Assembly: GCF_003323745.1 (NCBI RefSeq) | Contig: NZ_QOIL01000003.1 | Span: 124,001 to 188,000, forward strand | From: Sphaerisporangium album | Lineage (GTDB): Bacteria > Actinomycetota > Actinomycetes > Streptosporangiales > Streptosporangiaceae | Reading direction: 5' to 3' | DNA: 64,000 nt | Shown here: positions 50,912 through 59,525 of the stretch, piece after piece | Layout of the letters: each line of letters begins with the position of its first letter | Position numbering within the stretch: position 1 is the first letter of the stretch | Translations under genes and position numbers: made by a program | The notes under the pieces: model-generated | The model's input: the letters and a program-made list of their open reading frames with translations, nothing else | The model's database searches: none | Told to the model about the DNA's origin: nothing

Positions 50912-51919
50912 ATGTCGAGCTTGAGCGGAAAGGTGGTCGTGGTGACCGGCGCCAGCGGTGGCGTCGGTCGCGCGGTCGTACGCATTCTCGGACAGAAGGG
51001 CGCCAAGGTCGCGCTCATCGCGCGGGGAGAGACCGGTCTCGCGACCGCCGCGGCCGAGGTCGGCGGCGAGGGCGGGACGGCCAAGGTCTTCCCCGCAGAC
51101 GTCGCCGACCACGAGCAGGTCGAGGCGGCGGCCGACGCCGTCGAGAGGGATCTGGGTCCCATCGACGTGTGGATCAACGTCGCGTTCTCCTCGGTCTTCG
51201 CACGGTTCCTGGAGATCGAGCCCGAGGAGTTCGAGCGGACGACCGCCGTCACCTACCTCGGGTACGTCTGGGGCACCCGTGCCGCGCTGCGGCGGATGCG
51301 GCCCAGGAACCAGGGCGTCATCGTCCAGACCGGGTCGGCACTGGCGTACCGCGGCATTCCCCTGCAGTCGGCGTACTGCGGGGCCAAGCACGCGATCAAG
51401 GGCTTCACCGAGTCGATCCGCACCGAGCTGCTGAACGACCACAGCGACGTGAAGATCACCATGGTGCAGTTGCCGGCCGTGAACACCCCGCAGTTCGACT
51501 GGGTGCTGTCCCGGCTGCGCCGGCACCCCCAGCCCGTTCCCCCGATCTTCCAGCCGGAGGTCGCCGCGCGGGCCATCGTGTACGCCGCCGAGCACCCGTC
51601 ACGGCGGGAGTACTGGGTGGGCGGCAGCACCGCCGCCACGATCATCGGCGAGCGGCTCGTGCCGGGGCTGATCGACCGCTACCTCGGCAGGACGGGCGTC
51701 CGCTCCCAGCAGACCGACGAGAAGAAGCCGACCGGGGTCGCCAACCTGTGGGAGCCCGCGGACGAGAACCGCGACTACGGCGCCCACGGCAGCTTCGACG
51801 CCCGCTCCAAGGACCGCAGCGTCCAGGTGTGGCTCTCCCAGAACCGCAACCGGCTGGCGGCCGCCCTGGGCGGCGCCGCCGCGACGGCCCTCGCCGTCCG
51901 CACGCTACTCCGCCGCTGA
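50912..51919 (+). CDS. SDR family oxidoreductase with C-terminal tail
   Basis: 335 residues. Classical SDR core: 'VVVVTGASGGVGRAVVRILGQKG' (TGxxxGxG), 'WINVAFSSVF' in the NNAG position, Ser of 'VQTGSALAYRGIPLQSAYCGAKHAIKGF' with catalytic Tyr-x3-Lys. A C-terminal ~70 residues (RSQQTDEKKP...) end in a possible membrane helix ([19 protein letters not shown]). Similar to the 'SDR family oxidoreductase' proteins common near stress genes in mycobacteria and actinomycetes. Confidence 0.92.
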   Translation: MSSLSGKVVVVTGASGGVGRAVVRILGQKGAKVALIARGETGLATAAAEVGGEGGTAKVFPADVADHEQVEAAADAVERDLGPIDVWINVAFSSVFARFLEIEPEEFERTTAVTYLGYVWGTRAALRRMRPRNQGVIVQTGSALAYRGIPLQSAYCGAKHAIKGFTESIRTELLNDHSDVKITMVQLPAVNTPQFDWVLSRLRRHPQPVPPIFQPEVAARAIVYAAEHPSRREYWVGGSTAATIIGERLVPGLIDRYLGRTGVRSQQTDEKKPTGVANLWEPADENRDYGAHGSFDARSKDRSVQVWLSQNRNRLAAALGGAAATALAVRTLLRR

Positions 51920-52284
51920 CCGCCCCACGACACTCGGCCCCCGTGCATGACCGGCCCGCCTCCTTGCCGGCCGCGTACGGGGGCTGATCGCCGTTCACGG
52001 GGGCTTTCGCCTCGGCTCCGAGCCCTGGCTTCGAGGGGCCCTGGCTTCGAGCCCGAGCCTTGGCTCCGAACACGTGAGGCCGTTCACTGGACGTTCGCCT
52101 TGGCTCCGGGCTTTGGCTCCGGGCACATGAGAAGGCCCTGCGGGCACGTGAGAAGGCCCTGCCCCGCGAGCGTCCCCGGCGGTGCGGGCCGGGGACGGGT
52201 CGAGAGGCAGGGCCTTGGCTCAGCGTTGTCCGATGAGGAGCGCTTCGCCGGGGGCCGGTGGCGGGCCATGAGGCCTGGTGCGCG
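51920..52284. other. Convergent gap with repeats and a nested hairpin
   Basis: 365 bases. CCTGGCTTCGAG and TTGGCTCCGGGC-type direct repeats occur from 52005 to 52125, and AGAAGGCCCTG occurs twice (52130-52160). The nested hairpin at 52153-52216 should end both flanking transcripts. No gene seen. Confidence 0.5.
52153..52216. terminator. Nested hairpin between convergent genes
   Basis: Outer stem AAGGCCCTGCC/GGCAGGGCCTT (11 pairs) encloses GTCCCCGG/CCGGGGAC (8 pairs). Works in both directions for the SDR (plus) and DUF4235 (minus) transcripts. Confidence 0.7.
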
Positions 52285-52548
52285 TCAGTCGCCGGGCCAG
52301 GTTCCGGTGGCGTTGGCGATGCCTTCGGCGGTCGCGCGGTCGATCGCGGCCTTCACGACCCCGAAGACGGCGCCCTGGATGGCGGAGGCGATCAGGACCT
52401 CCGTCCAGCCGTACTGCGAGGAGGTGGCCTGCGGCGCGTCGTCCTTGCCCGCCGCCAGCTTCCAGAGCTGCTTGAAGATCACCCCGGAGACGTAGCCGCC
52501 GACCATTCCGGAGAGCGCGCCGACGGACCTGTAGGCCAGCTTCTTCAC
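52285..52548 (-). CDS. DUF4235 membrane protein
   Basis: 87 residues: 'KKLAYRSVGALSGMVGGYVSGVIFKQLWKLAAG' and 'GWTEVLIASAIQGAVFGVVKAAIDRATAEG' define DUF4235, two membrane helices. GTG overlaps the preceding LEA-like gene's stop (GTGA). In actinomycetes it is commonly paired with helical stress proteins; exact role unknown. Confidence 0.9.
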   Translation of the reverse strand: MKKLAYRSVGALSGMVGGYVSGVIFKQLWKLAAGKDDAPQATSSQYGWTEVLIASAIQGAVFGVVKAAIDRATAEGIANATGTWPGD

Positions 52549-52982
52549 GACCGCTTCTTCCTCCTCGCCGCCCGCCAGAGCACCAGGACGCCGGCGGCAG
52601 CGGCGGCGACCAGCCAGGGACGGTTCCTCGCCTGGGCGACGACCTTGTCGGCCGCGTCCTTCACCTCGGGGGGCATCGCGTCCCGGGCCTTGCCCGCGAG
52701 CTCGCCCGCCTTGACCGAGAGGTCCCCGGCCTTCTCCCCGGCGAACGTGGCCAGGTCGCCCGCCTTGTCGTTGGCCTTGGCGGCCAGCACGCCCGCCTTG
52801 TCGCCCGCCTTGGCGGCGAGCTCCCCCGCCTTGTCGCCGGCTTTGGAGGCCAGCTCCGCGGCCTTCTCGCCGGCCGCGGAGGCCACCACTCCGGCCTGGT
52901 CTCCCGCCTTGGAGGCGAGGTCGTTCGCGTTGTTCTTGACTCCGGTCAGCGCGCCCTGCGCACGATCCGTGATATCCGCCAT
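52545..52982 (-). CDS. LEA-like repeat protein with C-terminal membrane anchor
   Basis: 145 residues, ATG at 52982 with AAAGGAGG ahead. Residues ~15-100 are seven or so copies of an 11-residue motif (variants of AGDKAGELAAK), the period of group 3 LEA/amphipathic helices. Then 'DAADKVVAQARNRPWLVAAAAAGVLVLWRAARRKKR', a single C-terminal membrane helix with a basic tail. Likely a desiccation or membrane-stress helix lying along the membrane; coupled to DUF4235. Confidence 0.82.
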   Translation of the reverse strand: MADITDRAQGALTGVKNNANDLASKAGDQAGVVASAAGEKAAELASKAGDKAGELAAKAGDKAGVLAAKANDKAGDLATFAGEKAGDLSVKAGELAGKARDAMPPEVKDAADKVVAQARNRPWLVAAAAAGVLVLWRAARRKKRS

Positions 52983-53216
52983 CGTGTCCTCCTTTGCCAT
53001 GGACCCCCGCTACCCCCGGAAGGGGCGCTCTAACTGGCTTTTCCGCCAGGTGAGCGCCTCGGAAGCGGATGCGCGGCCGGGATCACGAACAGGACCGGGT
53101 TCGCGAACCGGGGGGCGGGACATACGAACGGGACGAACGGCGCGAGCCACGCGAAACGGCCCGAGCGCGCCCGGGACGAACCGGGCGTGCGGGAGACCGG
53201 GGCGGATCCCCCGAGG

Positions 53217-53609
53217 TCAGCGGGCCTTCGCGGTGGCCCTGCGGTTGGCCTTCTTGATGGCCTCGACGAGTTCGGCCTTGCTCATCTTCGAACGGCCCTC
53301 GACGCCGAGGCGGGCGGCGACCTTGTACAGGTGCTGTTTGCTGGCGTTGGCGTCGACGCCCTCGGCCGTGTGGCCGGGCTCGGGCGTGCTGCGCGCCGCC
53401 TGCTCGTCGGACGGGCCCTTCCTTCCCTTCGGCTCCCAGTGGTCGCCGATCTTCTCGAACGAGTGCTTCAGCGCGGCGAAGGCCGTGCGGTGGGCGCGCT
53501 CGCCCTCACCGTAGGTCTCGACGGCGGAGTCGTGCGCCTTGATCCACGTCTCCTGCGCCTTCTTCGGCGACCGTTCGAGTGTCGACGGGAGTTCCTTCTT
53601 GCCAGGCAT
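53217..53609 (-). CDS. ChaB family protein with Rho N-terminal-like domain
   Basis: 130 residues, ATG at 53609 with GAGGAGGAAG ahead. The N-terminal ChaB fold is 'LPSTLERSPKKAQETWIKAHDSAVETYGEGERAHRTAFAALKHSFEKIGDHWEPK', linked to a C-terminal SAP/Rho-N helix-extended-loop-helix ('LYKVAARLGVEGRSKMSKAELVEAIKKANRR'), which suggests nucleic-acid binding. The name ChaB comes from a cation transport regulator, but this variant is probably a DNA- or RNA-associated stress protein. Confidence 0.9.
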   Translation of the reverse strand: MPGKKELPSTLERSPKKAQETWIKAHDSAVETYGEGERAHRTAFAALKHSFEKIGDHWEPKGRKGPSDEQAARSTPEPGHTAEGVDANASKQHLYKVAARLGVEGRSKMSKAELVEAIKKANRRATAKAR

Positions 53610-53874
53610 GACGTCTTCCTCCTCGGATCTACTCGCCTGGTCCGCCGAGGCGGGTGCCGGGTCCGTACCTACGGCGACCCGGAGGCCGGGCATGCCGGAC
53701 GTGCGCGGCGACGCTGCGGCGATGACCTACGACTTCATTCCCGCACCGGCGGTTCGGCGACGCGAACCGCCGGATTCTTGGGAGAAGCCATCCGTGAGGC
53801 CAACCGTGGCATGACATTTCGCAGTTTCACCGCGCCCACCGAACCGGTCTCGCCGTCCCGGCGTCCTCGCCGGG

Positions 53875-54144
53875 TCAGACCATCGGGTCGTCGTAGCGCC
53901 GCTCCTCGTAGACGGTGGTCCGGGGGTCGACGGTGCCGACGGGGCTCACCGGGGTGGTGCGGGTCGTCACGGCGGTCCGGCGCACGTTGTTCAGCCGCCA
54001 GATACCGAAGACCAGCCCGACGATGCCGCCCAGCATGAGGATCACGCCGACGACGTTGATGTCGATCCCCGCGAGGTCGAACTCGACGGCCCAGGTGAGT
54101 ATGGCGCCGAGCATGATCAAAATGATGCTTCCGGCGATGGTCAT
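53875..54144 (-). CDS. DUF6458 small membrane protein
   Basis: 89 residues, ATG at 54144 with GAAGGAGG ahead. 'MTIAGSIILIMLGAILTWAVEFDLAGIDINVVGVILMLGGIVGLVFGIW' is the DUF6458 signature (two membrane helices around a WAVE...GIDINVVG strand). Thr/Arg-rich tail. Common actinomycete stress-type protein; function unknown. Confidence 0.92.
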   Translation of the reverse strand: MTIAGSIILIMLGAILTWAVEFDLAGIDINVVGVILMLGGIVGLVFGIWRLNNVRRTAVTTRTTPVSPVGTVDPRTTVYEERRYDDPMV

Positions 54145-54260
54145 GGAAAGCCTCCTTCGCTCTACGCCCCCTGTACTTTCCCTCCTGCGAGTCTCAAACG
54201 TCGGCATGCGCCGGCGCGTTGCCCGCGCACGAGGAACGTGTGGTACCCACTGGAACCGTG

Positions 54261-54824
54261 ATGTTCAGCAAGAAGCCGACCCTGACCGGCACGCGCGTGG
54301 TGCTCCGCCCCGTCGGTCCCGAGTACGCCGACGGCCTGTGGGAGCTCGTGCGCGACCCCGAGACCCGCCGCCTCACCGGCTCGCACGCCCCTTTCACCTA
54401 CGAGGCGGTGGCCCGGTGGTACGCCGGGCGCCGCGACCACGACGACCGGCTCGACCTCGCGATCTGCGACGCCGCCGACGGCCGCTACGTCGGCGAGATC
54501 GTCCTCAACGATCTCGACACCGACAACCTGTCGTGCAACATGCGGATCGCGCTGGTCGGCCCGGCCGCGTACGGCAAGGGGTACGGGACCGAGGCCATCC
54601 GGCTGACGCTGGCCCACGCGTTCGAGACGGCCGGCGTCCACCGGATCGGCCTTGAGGTCTTCGCGTTCAACGCCCGCGCCCACCACGTCTACGAGAAGGT
54701 CGGCTTCGTGAAGGAGGGCGTGCTGCGGGACGCGCTCCGCTGGAAGGGCGAGTGGCACGACGCGATCGTCATGTCCGTCCTCGCCACGGACTGGGCGGCC
54801 CACCGGGGGTATCCGGTCCGCTGA
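54261..54824 (+). CDS. GNAT N-acetyltransferase (RimJ/RimL type)
   Basis: 187 residues from the ATG at 54261. 'TGTRVVLRPVGPEYADGLWELVRDPETRRLTGS', 'YVGEIVLNDLDTDNLSCNMRIALVGPAAYGKGYGTEAIRLTLAHAF' (acetyl-CoA motif A: Q/R-x2-G-x-G/A as AYGKGYGTEA) and 'GLEVFAFNARAHHVYEKVGFVKEGVLRDALRWKGEWHDAIVMSVL' are the standard RimL-type blocks. Acetylates an N-terminal amine or small-molecule amine; substrate unknown. Single gene. Confidence 0.92.
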   Translation: MFSKKPTLTGTRVVLRPVGPEYADGLWELVRDPETRRLTGSHAPFTYEAVARWYAGRRDHDDRLDLAICDAADGRYVGEIVLNDLDTDNLSCNMRIALVGPAAYGKGYGTEAIRLTLAHAFETAGVHRIGLEVFAFNARAHHVYEKVGFVKEGVLRDALRWKGEWHDAIVMSVLATDWAAHRGYPVR

Positions 54825-54928
54825 GCCGTGACGGCGTCGTATTGAATGGGAGGGCCGGTGCGGTCGAAGAACACCCCCGTGCGCGGAAAGTGGTGGGACG
54901 ACCAGCTTTGACGTTCGCGAAGGGATCC

Positions 54929-56122
54929 GTGTTGACTGCGGGCATGTCGAGTGAGCCGAGTGGAGCGGTCTACGGCGCGGGGGCACTGCTGTCGATCCTG
55001 CGGGACGGCCAGGCCCGCACCCGTGCCGAGCTGGTGCAGATGACCGGCCTGGCCCGATCCACGGTCTCCCAGCGTCTCGACGCGCTCATGCACCACCGCC
55101 TGATCATGCCCGCCGGGGACGCCATCTTCTCCGGCGGCAGGCCCGCCACGGCGTTCGCCTTCAACAGCGGCGCGCGCGTCGTCCTCGGCGCCGACCTCGG
55201 CGCCACCCACGCCCGGGTCGCCGTCACCGACCTCGGGACCGAGATCATCGCCGAACGGACGGCGGACCTGCCCATCGACCGGGGCCCCGAGCCCACGCTG
55301 AGCTGGCTCGTCGAGGCCTTCACCGAGCTGCTCGCCACCCACGACCTCACCTCCGACCAGATCGCCGGGGTGGGCGTCGGCCTACCCGGCCCGGTGGAGC
55401 ACTCGTCGGGACGGCCGGTCAACCCGCCGATCATGCCCGGCTGGGACGGCTTCCCGGTGCCCGAGTGGCTCGGCTCGCGGCTGGGCGCGCCGGTGCTGGT
55501 CGACAACGACGTGAACATCATGGCGCTCGGCGAGCACTGGGCGGGGCAGCCGGAGGTGGACCACCTCATCTTCGTCAAGATCGGCACGGGCATCGGCTGC
55601 GGCATCGTCTCCGAGCGCCGCCTGCACCGGGGCGCCCAGGGCGCGGCGGGGGACATCGGCCACATTCGGGTCACCACGGCCGACGACGTCGTCTGCCGCT
55701 GCGGGAACATCGGGTGCCTCGAAGCGCTCGCCAGCGGCTCCGCCCTCGCCGGGCAACTGCGCGCGGCCGGGCTGCGGGCCGAGGGCAGCCGGGACGTGAT
55801 CGAGCTGGTGCGCGCGGGCAACGTCCAGGCGGTGCGGCTCGTCCGGCAGGCGGGACGCGAGATCGGCGACGTGCTCGCCTCGATCGTCAACTTCTTCAAC
55901 CCCGCGGTGATCGTCGTCGGGGGCGACGTCTCCGAGGCGGGCGAGCACGTGCTGGCCGGGGTGCGCGAGGTCATCTACAGCCGGTCGCTGCCCCTGGCCA
56001 CGCACGATCTCAGCATCCGTTCGAGCCGGCTCGGCGACCGCGCCGGCGTCGTGGGGGCGGCCGTGATGGTGATCGAGCACGTCCTGGCGCCCCACACGGT
56101 CGACCGGGCGATCGCGGGCTGA
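54929..56122 (+). CDS. ROK family transcriptional regulator/sugar kinase
   Basis: About 397 residues; start at the GTG 54929 (GAAGGGA ahead), with ATG 54944 possible. An N-terminal winged helix ('LLSILRDGQARTRAELVQMTGLARSTVSQRLDALMHH') is followed by the ROK domain: 'VVLGADLGATHARVAVTDL', 'GVGVGLPGPVEHSSGRPVNPP', 'VDNDVNIMALGEHWAG', 'GTGIGCGIV' and the zinc motif 'CRCGNIGCLEALASG'. NagC/Mlc-like repressor of a sugar system. No sugar ABC genes are adjacent in the window. Confidence 0.93.
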   Translation: MLTAGMSSEPSGAVYGAGALLSILRDGQARTRAELVQMTGLARSTVSQRLDALMHHRLIMPAGDAIFSGGRPATAFAFNSGARVVLGADLGATHARVAVTDLGTEIIAERTADLPIDRGPEPTLSWLVEAFTELLATHDLTSDQIAGVGVGLPGPVEHSSGRPVNPPIMPGWDGFPVPEWLGSRLGAPVLVDNDVNIMALGEHWAGQPEVDHLIFVKIGTGIGCGIVSERRLHRGAQGAAGDIGHIRVTTADDVVCRCGNIGCLEALASGSALAGQLRAAGLRAEGSRDVIELVRAGNVQAVRLVRQAGREIGDVLASIVNFFNPAVIVVGGDVSEAGEHVLAGVREVIYSRSLPLATHDLSIRSSRLGDRAGVVGAAVMVIEHVLAPHTVDRAIAG

Positions 56123-56172
56123 GCCCGGCGTTCGGCGAAGCCCGGTAAGCGCACGGTAGTTAGGAAGATCCC

Positions 56173-57066
56173 CTGAACGCGAACGTCCCCGATCCCTCAC
56201 GCTCTCCCGGCAGGGCCGACGACACCACCGTTCACCCCGCCGAGGACGCCGGGTGGCGCGCCCAGCGGGCGTCCGTGCTCCGCGACGCCGGCGGGATCGC
56301 CCTGACCAGCGGCGCGTACGCCGTGTCCTGCGGCGCCATCTGCACGGCGGCCGGGCTCACCGTCCCGCAGACCCTCGCCCTGTCCCTGCTCATGTTCACC
56401 GGCGCCTCGCAGTTCGCCATCGCGGGCGTGATCGGCGTCGGCGGCGCGCCGTTCGCGGGCGCGGCGGTGGCCATCCTGCTCGGCGGCCGCAACGCCCTGT
56501 ACGGGCTGCGCCTCGCCTCCCTGCTGAACGTCCGGGGCGCCCGCAAGGCGTTCGCGGCGCAGTTCGTCATCGATGAGACCACCGCGATGGCCGTGGGCAG
56601 GGAGCCCGAGCGGGCCGGGCGGCTCGGCTTCTGGGCCACGGGCTTCGCGATGTACGCGCTGTGGGGGCTCGGCAACCTGCTCGGCGCGCTCGGCGCGCAG
56701 GTCCTGCCCGATCCGGAGGTGCTCGGCATGGACGTCGCCGCGCCCGCCGCGTTCCTCGCCCTGCTGGCCCCGCGCATGCGGTCCGGCCGTCCGTGGCTGG
56801 TCGCCCTGGTGGCCGCCGCGACCGCGCTGGCGGCGACGCCGCTGCTGCCCGCCGGGGTTCCCGTCCTGCTCGCCGCCGCGGCCGTCGCGGTCCTGGCCCT
56901 GCGCCTGCGGGACACCGGGGACGCCGAGCACCCCGGCGACGGTTCCCGGCCCGACGACTCCCCGCCCGAGGAACCCGCGCCGGAGGAATCGGCGTCCCAC
57001 CACGCCGAGCCGCGGAACTCCCGGCGCCCCGGCGGCGGCTCCCCCTCCGAGGAGGAAGTCCGATGA
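56173..57066 (+). CDS. azlC: AzlC family branched-chain amino acid exporter subunit
   Basis: About 297 residues if it begins at a CTG (56173) that has AGGAAG five bases ahead; the first conventional start is GTG 56275, which lacks a ribosome site and would trim the N terminus ahead of the first helix. 'ALTSGAYAVSCGAICTAAGLTVPQTLALSLLMFTGASQFAIAGVIGVGG' and 'LLGGRNALYGLRLASLL' are AzlC hallmarks; about seven helices. A hydrophilic Pro/Glu-rich C-terminal tail. Pairs with AzlD (ATGA overlap) to export branched-chain or related amino acids. Confidence 0.88.
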   Translation: MNANVPDPSRSPGRADDTTVHPAEDAGWRAQRASVLRDAGGIALTSGAYAVSCGAICTAAGLTVPQTLALSLLMFTGASQFAIAGVIGVGGAPFAGAAVAILLGGRNALYGLRLASLLNVRGARKAFAAQFVIDETTAMAVGREPERAGRLGFWATGFAMYALWGLGNLLGALGAQVLPDPEVLGMDVAAPAAFLALLAPRMRSGRPWLVALVAAATALAATPLLPAGVPVLLAAAAVAVLALRLRDTGDAEHPGDGSRPDDSPPEEPAPEESASHHAEPRNSRRPGGGSPSEEEVR

Positions 57067-57365
57067 TCTGGTACGCCGTGATCGCCGCCAGCGTGGGCTG
57101 CTACCTGTTCAAGCTGGCAGGGCTGTCCGTCCCCGAGCGGATCCTGCGCGACCCCCGCACCCGCCGGATCGCCGCGCTCCTCCCCGTGGGCCTGCTCAGC
57201 GCCCTGATCGCCACGCAGACGTTCTCGTCGGGCCACCACCTCACCCTCGACCCGCGCGCCGCCGGGCTGGGCGTGGCCGTGATCGCCCTGCTGCTGCGGG
57301 CCCCGTTCCTGATCGTGGTCGGGTCCGCGGTCGCCGCCACCGCGCTCCTCCGGCTGCTGATGTGA
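57063..57365 (+). CDS. azlD: AzlD domain protein
   Basis: 100 residues, ATG overlapping the azlC stop; GAGGAGG ahead. 'MIWYAVIAASVGCYLFKLAGLSVPERIL...IAALLPVGLLSALIATQTFS' matches AzlD, a four-helix partner of AzlC. Confidence 0.93.
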   Translation: MIWYAVIAASVGCYLFKLAGLSVPERILRDPRTRRIAALLPVGLLSALIATQTFSSGHHLTLDPRAAGLGVAVIALLLRAPFLIVVGSAVAATALLRLLM

Positions 57366-57440
57366 CCCCGGCATAGGAGGACATGTCTCCTTATAGTCGG
57401 GTCCACCGGTGTCCACGCCGTACGAGCGTGATGAGGGTGA

Positions 57441-58628
57441 ATGGGAATCGAGTCCTCGTTCTGGCGGGCCATCGCGGTCTACCGCGTCGCCTCGCTCGTG
57501 TACGCGGCGCTGTTGCTGGCGAGCGCCGGAGGCTACGCGCGTCCCGTGGCGGGATGGCTGGTCATCGGCCTCATGGCGCTCTGGACGGCGATCACGTCCC
57601 TCGCCTACTCGACCGCCAGGTCCCGCGCGCTCCTGCTGACCGACGTGCTCGTCACGCTGGGCTTCCTGCTCTCCTCCCCCTACATCCAGGGCCCGGAGGC
57701 CGGCCCGGCCGGGGTCATGCCGATCACCGCGACCTGGATCGGCGGCCCGGTGCTGGCATGGGCGGTGCACGCGGGACGCCGGGCGGGCCTGGTGACCGCG
57801 ATCGTGCTGTCCCTCGGCGACATGTGGCTGCGGGGCTCGGGCGGGTTTGACCACCTTTCCGTGCCGATCAATGGTTCCGTCCTGCTCATCCTGTCCGGCG
57901 CCGTGGTGGGGCACGTCGCCCGGCTCACCAAGCAGGCCGAGGAACGCCTGCAACGCGCCACCGAGATGGAGGCGGCGGGCCGGGAGCGGGACCGGCTGGC
58001 CCGGGGCATCCATGACTCCGTCCTGCAGGTACTGGCCCTGGTGCGACGGCGCGGGCTGGAGATCGGCGGGGAGGCGGCCGAGCTCGGACGGCTCGCGGGC
58101 GAGCAGGAGGCGGCGCTGCGCGAGATGGTCCGCGGCGGGCCCGCGACGGCCGGGCATGACCGCACGGGCGACCACGGGCCGGGGCGCGAGGGGGGCGGGT
58201 TCGCCGACGCGGGCGCGCTGCTGCGCCGCTATGGCTCGCCGACCGTGACCGTCTCCACCCCGGCGACCCCGATCCCGCTGCCGTCCGGATGGGCGCGCGA
58301 GCTGACGGCGGCCGTCGGCGCGGCGCTGGACAACGTCCGGGCGCACTGCGGGGACGACGCCCGCGCGTGGGTGTTCGCCGAGGTGGACGACGCGCGCGTC
58401 ACCGTGACCGTGCGCGACGAGGGCCCCGGCATCCCCGCGGGACGGCTCGCGGAGGCGGAGGCCGAAGGGCGCCTCGGCGTCGCGCAGTCGATCCGGGGGC
58501 GGATCGCCGGGCTGGGCGGCGAGGTCGGCATCGTGTCGGTCCCGGGCCAGGGCACCGAGGTCGAGATGACCGTCCCCGTGCCAGCCCCCGCTCCTCCCCG
58601 CCGCCTCCTCCCGAAGCTCCGCCGGTGA
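57441..58628 (+). CDS. MacS-family sensor histidine kinase
   Basis: 395 residues. About five membrane helices in the first 160 residues, a short coiled coil (about 162-190), then the HisKA_3 dimerisation helix 'RERDRLARGIHDSVLQVLALVRRRG' with phospho-acceptor His191. HATPase: 'AALDNVRAHCGDD' (N box) and 'VRDEGPGIP' (G1), with 'GRLGVAQSIRGRIAGLGGEVGI' (G2). ATG with GAGGGTGA ahead. Partner of the NarL-type regulator 200 bases downstream. Signal unknown; a hairpin between the genes may reduce read-through. Confidence 0.94.
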   Translation: MGIESSFWRAIAVYRVASLVYAALLLASAGGYARPVAGWLVIGLMALWTAITSLAYSTARSRALLLTDVLVTLGFLLSSPYIQGPEAGPAGVMPITATWIGGPVLAWAVHAGRRAGLVTAIVLSLGDMWLRGSGGFDHLSVPINGSVLLILSGAVVGHVARLTKQAEERLQRATEMEAAGRERDRLARGIHDSVLQVLALVRRRGLEIGGEAAELGRLAGEQEAALREMVRGGPATAGHDRTGDHGPGREGGGFADAGALLRRYGSPTVTVSTPATPIPLPSGWARELTAAVGAALDNVRAHCGDDARAWVFAEVDDARVTVTVRDEGPGIPAGRLAEAEAEGRLGVAQSIRGRIAGLGGEVGIVSVPGQGTEVEMTVPVPAPAPPRRLLPKLRR

Positions 58629-58751
58629 GCGCCCGTACGGCGGCGCGGGATTCCCCGCGCCACGTCCCACCGCCCCGGCGCCGGGGAGGAAGGAGCGTGG
58701 CGGGCGGGAGTGCGAGGTGATCCGGCGACCGGCTCGCCGACGCGGTGAAAA

Positions 58752-58782
58752 GGCCCCTCGGCCCTGAGCATCGTGAGGGGCC
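58752..58782 (+). terminator. Hairpin between kinase and regulator genes
   Basis: GGCCCCTC-N15-GAGGGGCC, eight-pair stem. Followed within about 50 bases by the regulator's own likely promoter, so the two genes may be transcribed separately. Confidence 0.5.
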
Positions 58783-58822
58783 ACCGTGGCTCTGCGCGCT
58801 AGGCCCGGTTCGGTGGTGGCCG

Positions 58823-58828
58823 TACAGT
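58823..58828 (+). promoter_or_regulatory. -10 element of a probably leaderless regulator mRNA
   Basis: TACAGT ends seven bases before the GTG at 58836 and no ribosome site is present, the usual geometry of leaderless transcripts. Confidence 0.4.
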
Positions 58829-58835
58829 TACGGTG

Positions 58836-59486
58836 GTGAAGACGCTTCGGGTGATGGTGGTGGACGACCATCCGATGTGGCGCGACGCCGTCGCCCGAGA
58901 CCTCGGCGAGGCCGACTACGACGTGGTGGCGACCACCGGCGAGGGCCGTCAGGCGCTGCGCGTCGCCGCCGCCGTCCGTCCCGACGTGGTGATCCTCGAC
59001 CTGCGGCTGCCCGACCTGCCCGGGGTGGAGGTCGCCCGGGGCCTCGCGGCCTGCGACCCGCCCCCGCGCGTGCTCGTCCTGTCGGCCAGCGCCGAGCAGG
59101 AGGACGTCCTGGAGGCCGTCAAGGCGGGCGCCTCCGGCTACCTGGTCAAGTCGGCCGGCCGGGAGGAGTTCCTGGACGCCGTCCGGCGCACCGCCGAGGG
59201 GGAGCCGGTGTTCACGCCGGGCCTGGCCGGCCTGGTGCTCGGCGAGTACCGCCGCCTGGCCGGGCGTACCGGCCCGGACTCGGGCGGGCCGCGCCTGACC
59301 GACCGCGAGACCGAGGTGCTGCGGCTGGTCGCCAAGGGCCTGTCGTACAAGCAGATCGCCGAACGCCTCGTGCTCTCCCACCGCACGGTGCAGAACCACG
59401 TACAGAACACGCTGAACAAGCTGCAACTGCACAACCGCGTCGAGCTGGTCCGCTACGCGATCGAGCGCGGCCTCGACGAGGAGTGA
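58836..59486 (+). CDS. NarL/LuxR-type response regulator
   Basis: 216 residues from the GTG at 58836 (another GTG lies three bases upstream). The receiver domain is 1-~120 ('RVMVVDDHPMWRDAVARDL', phospho-Asp about 55 in 'VVILDLRLPD', Lys about 105 in 'GYLVKSAG'). The LuxR helix-turn-helix is ~145-205 ('LTDRETEVLRLVAKGLSYKQIAERLVLSHRTVQNHVQNTLNKLQLHNRVELVRYA'). Output partner of the MacS-type kinase. Confidence 0.95.
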   Translation: MKTLRVMVVDDHPMWRDAVARDLGEADYDVVATTGEGRQALRVAAAVRPDVVILDLRLPDLPGVEVARGLAACDPPPRVLVLSASAEQEDVLEAVKAGASGYLVKSAGREEFLDAVRRTAEGEPVFTPGLAGLVLGEYRRLAGRTGPDSGGPRLTDRETEVLRLVAKGLSYKQIAERLVLSHRTVQNHVQNTLNKLQLHNRVELVRYAIERGLDEE

Positions 59487-59525
59487 CCTGCCGGGCCCCC
59501 GTTCGGTCCGGCAGGTGTCCCCGCG

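Noticed and set aside
57382-57440. Small ORF or regulatory RNA before the histidine kinase
   Set aside because: The AT-poor leader has only a normal ribosome site; no hairpin or coding signal.
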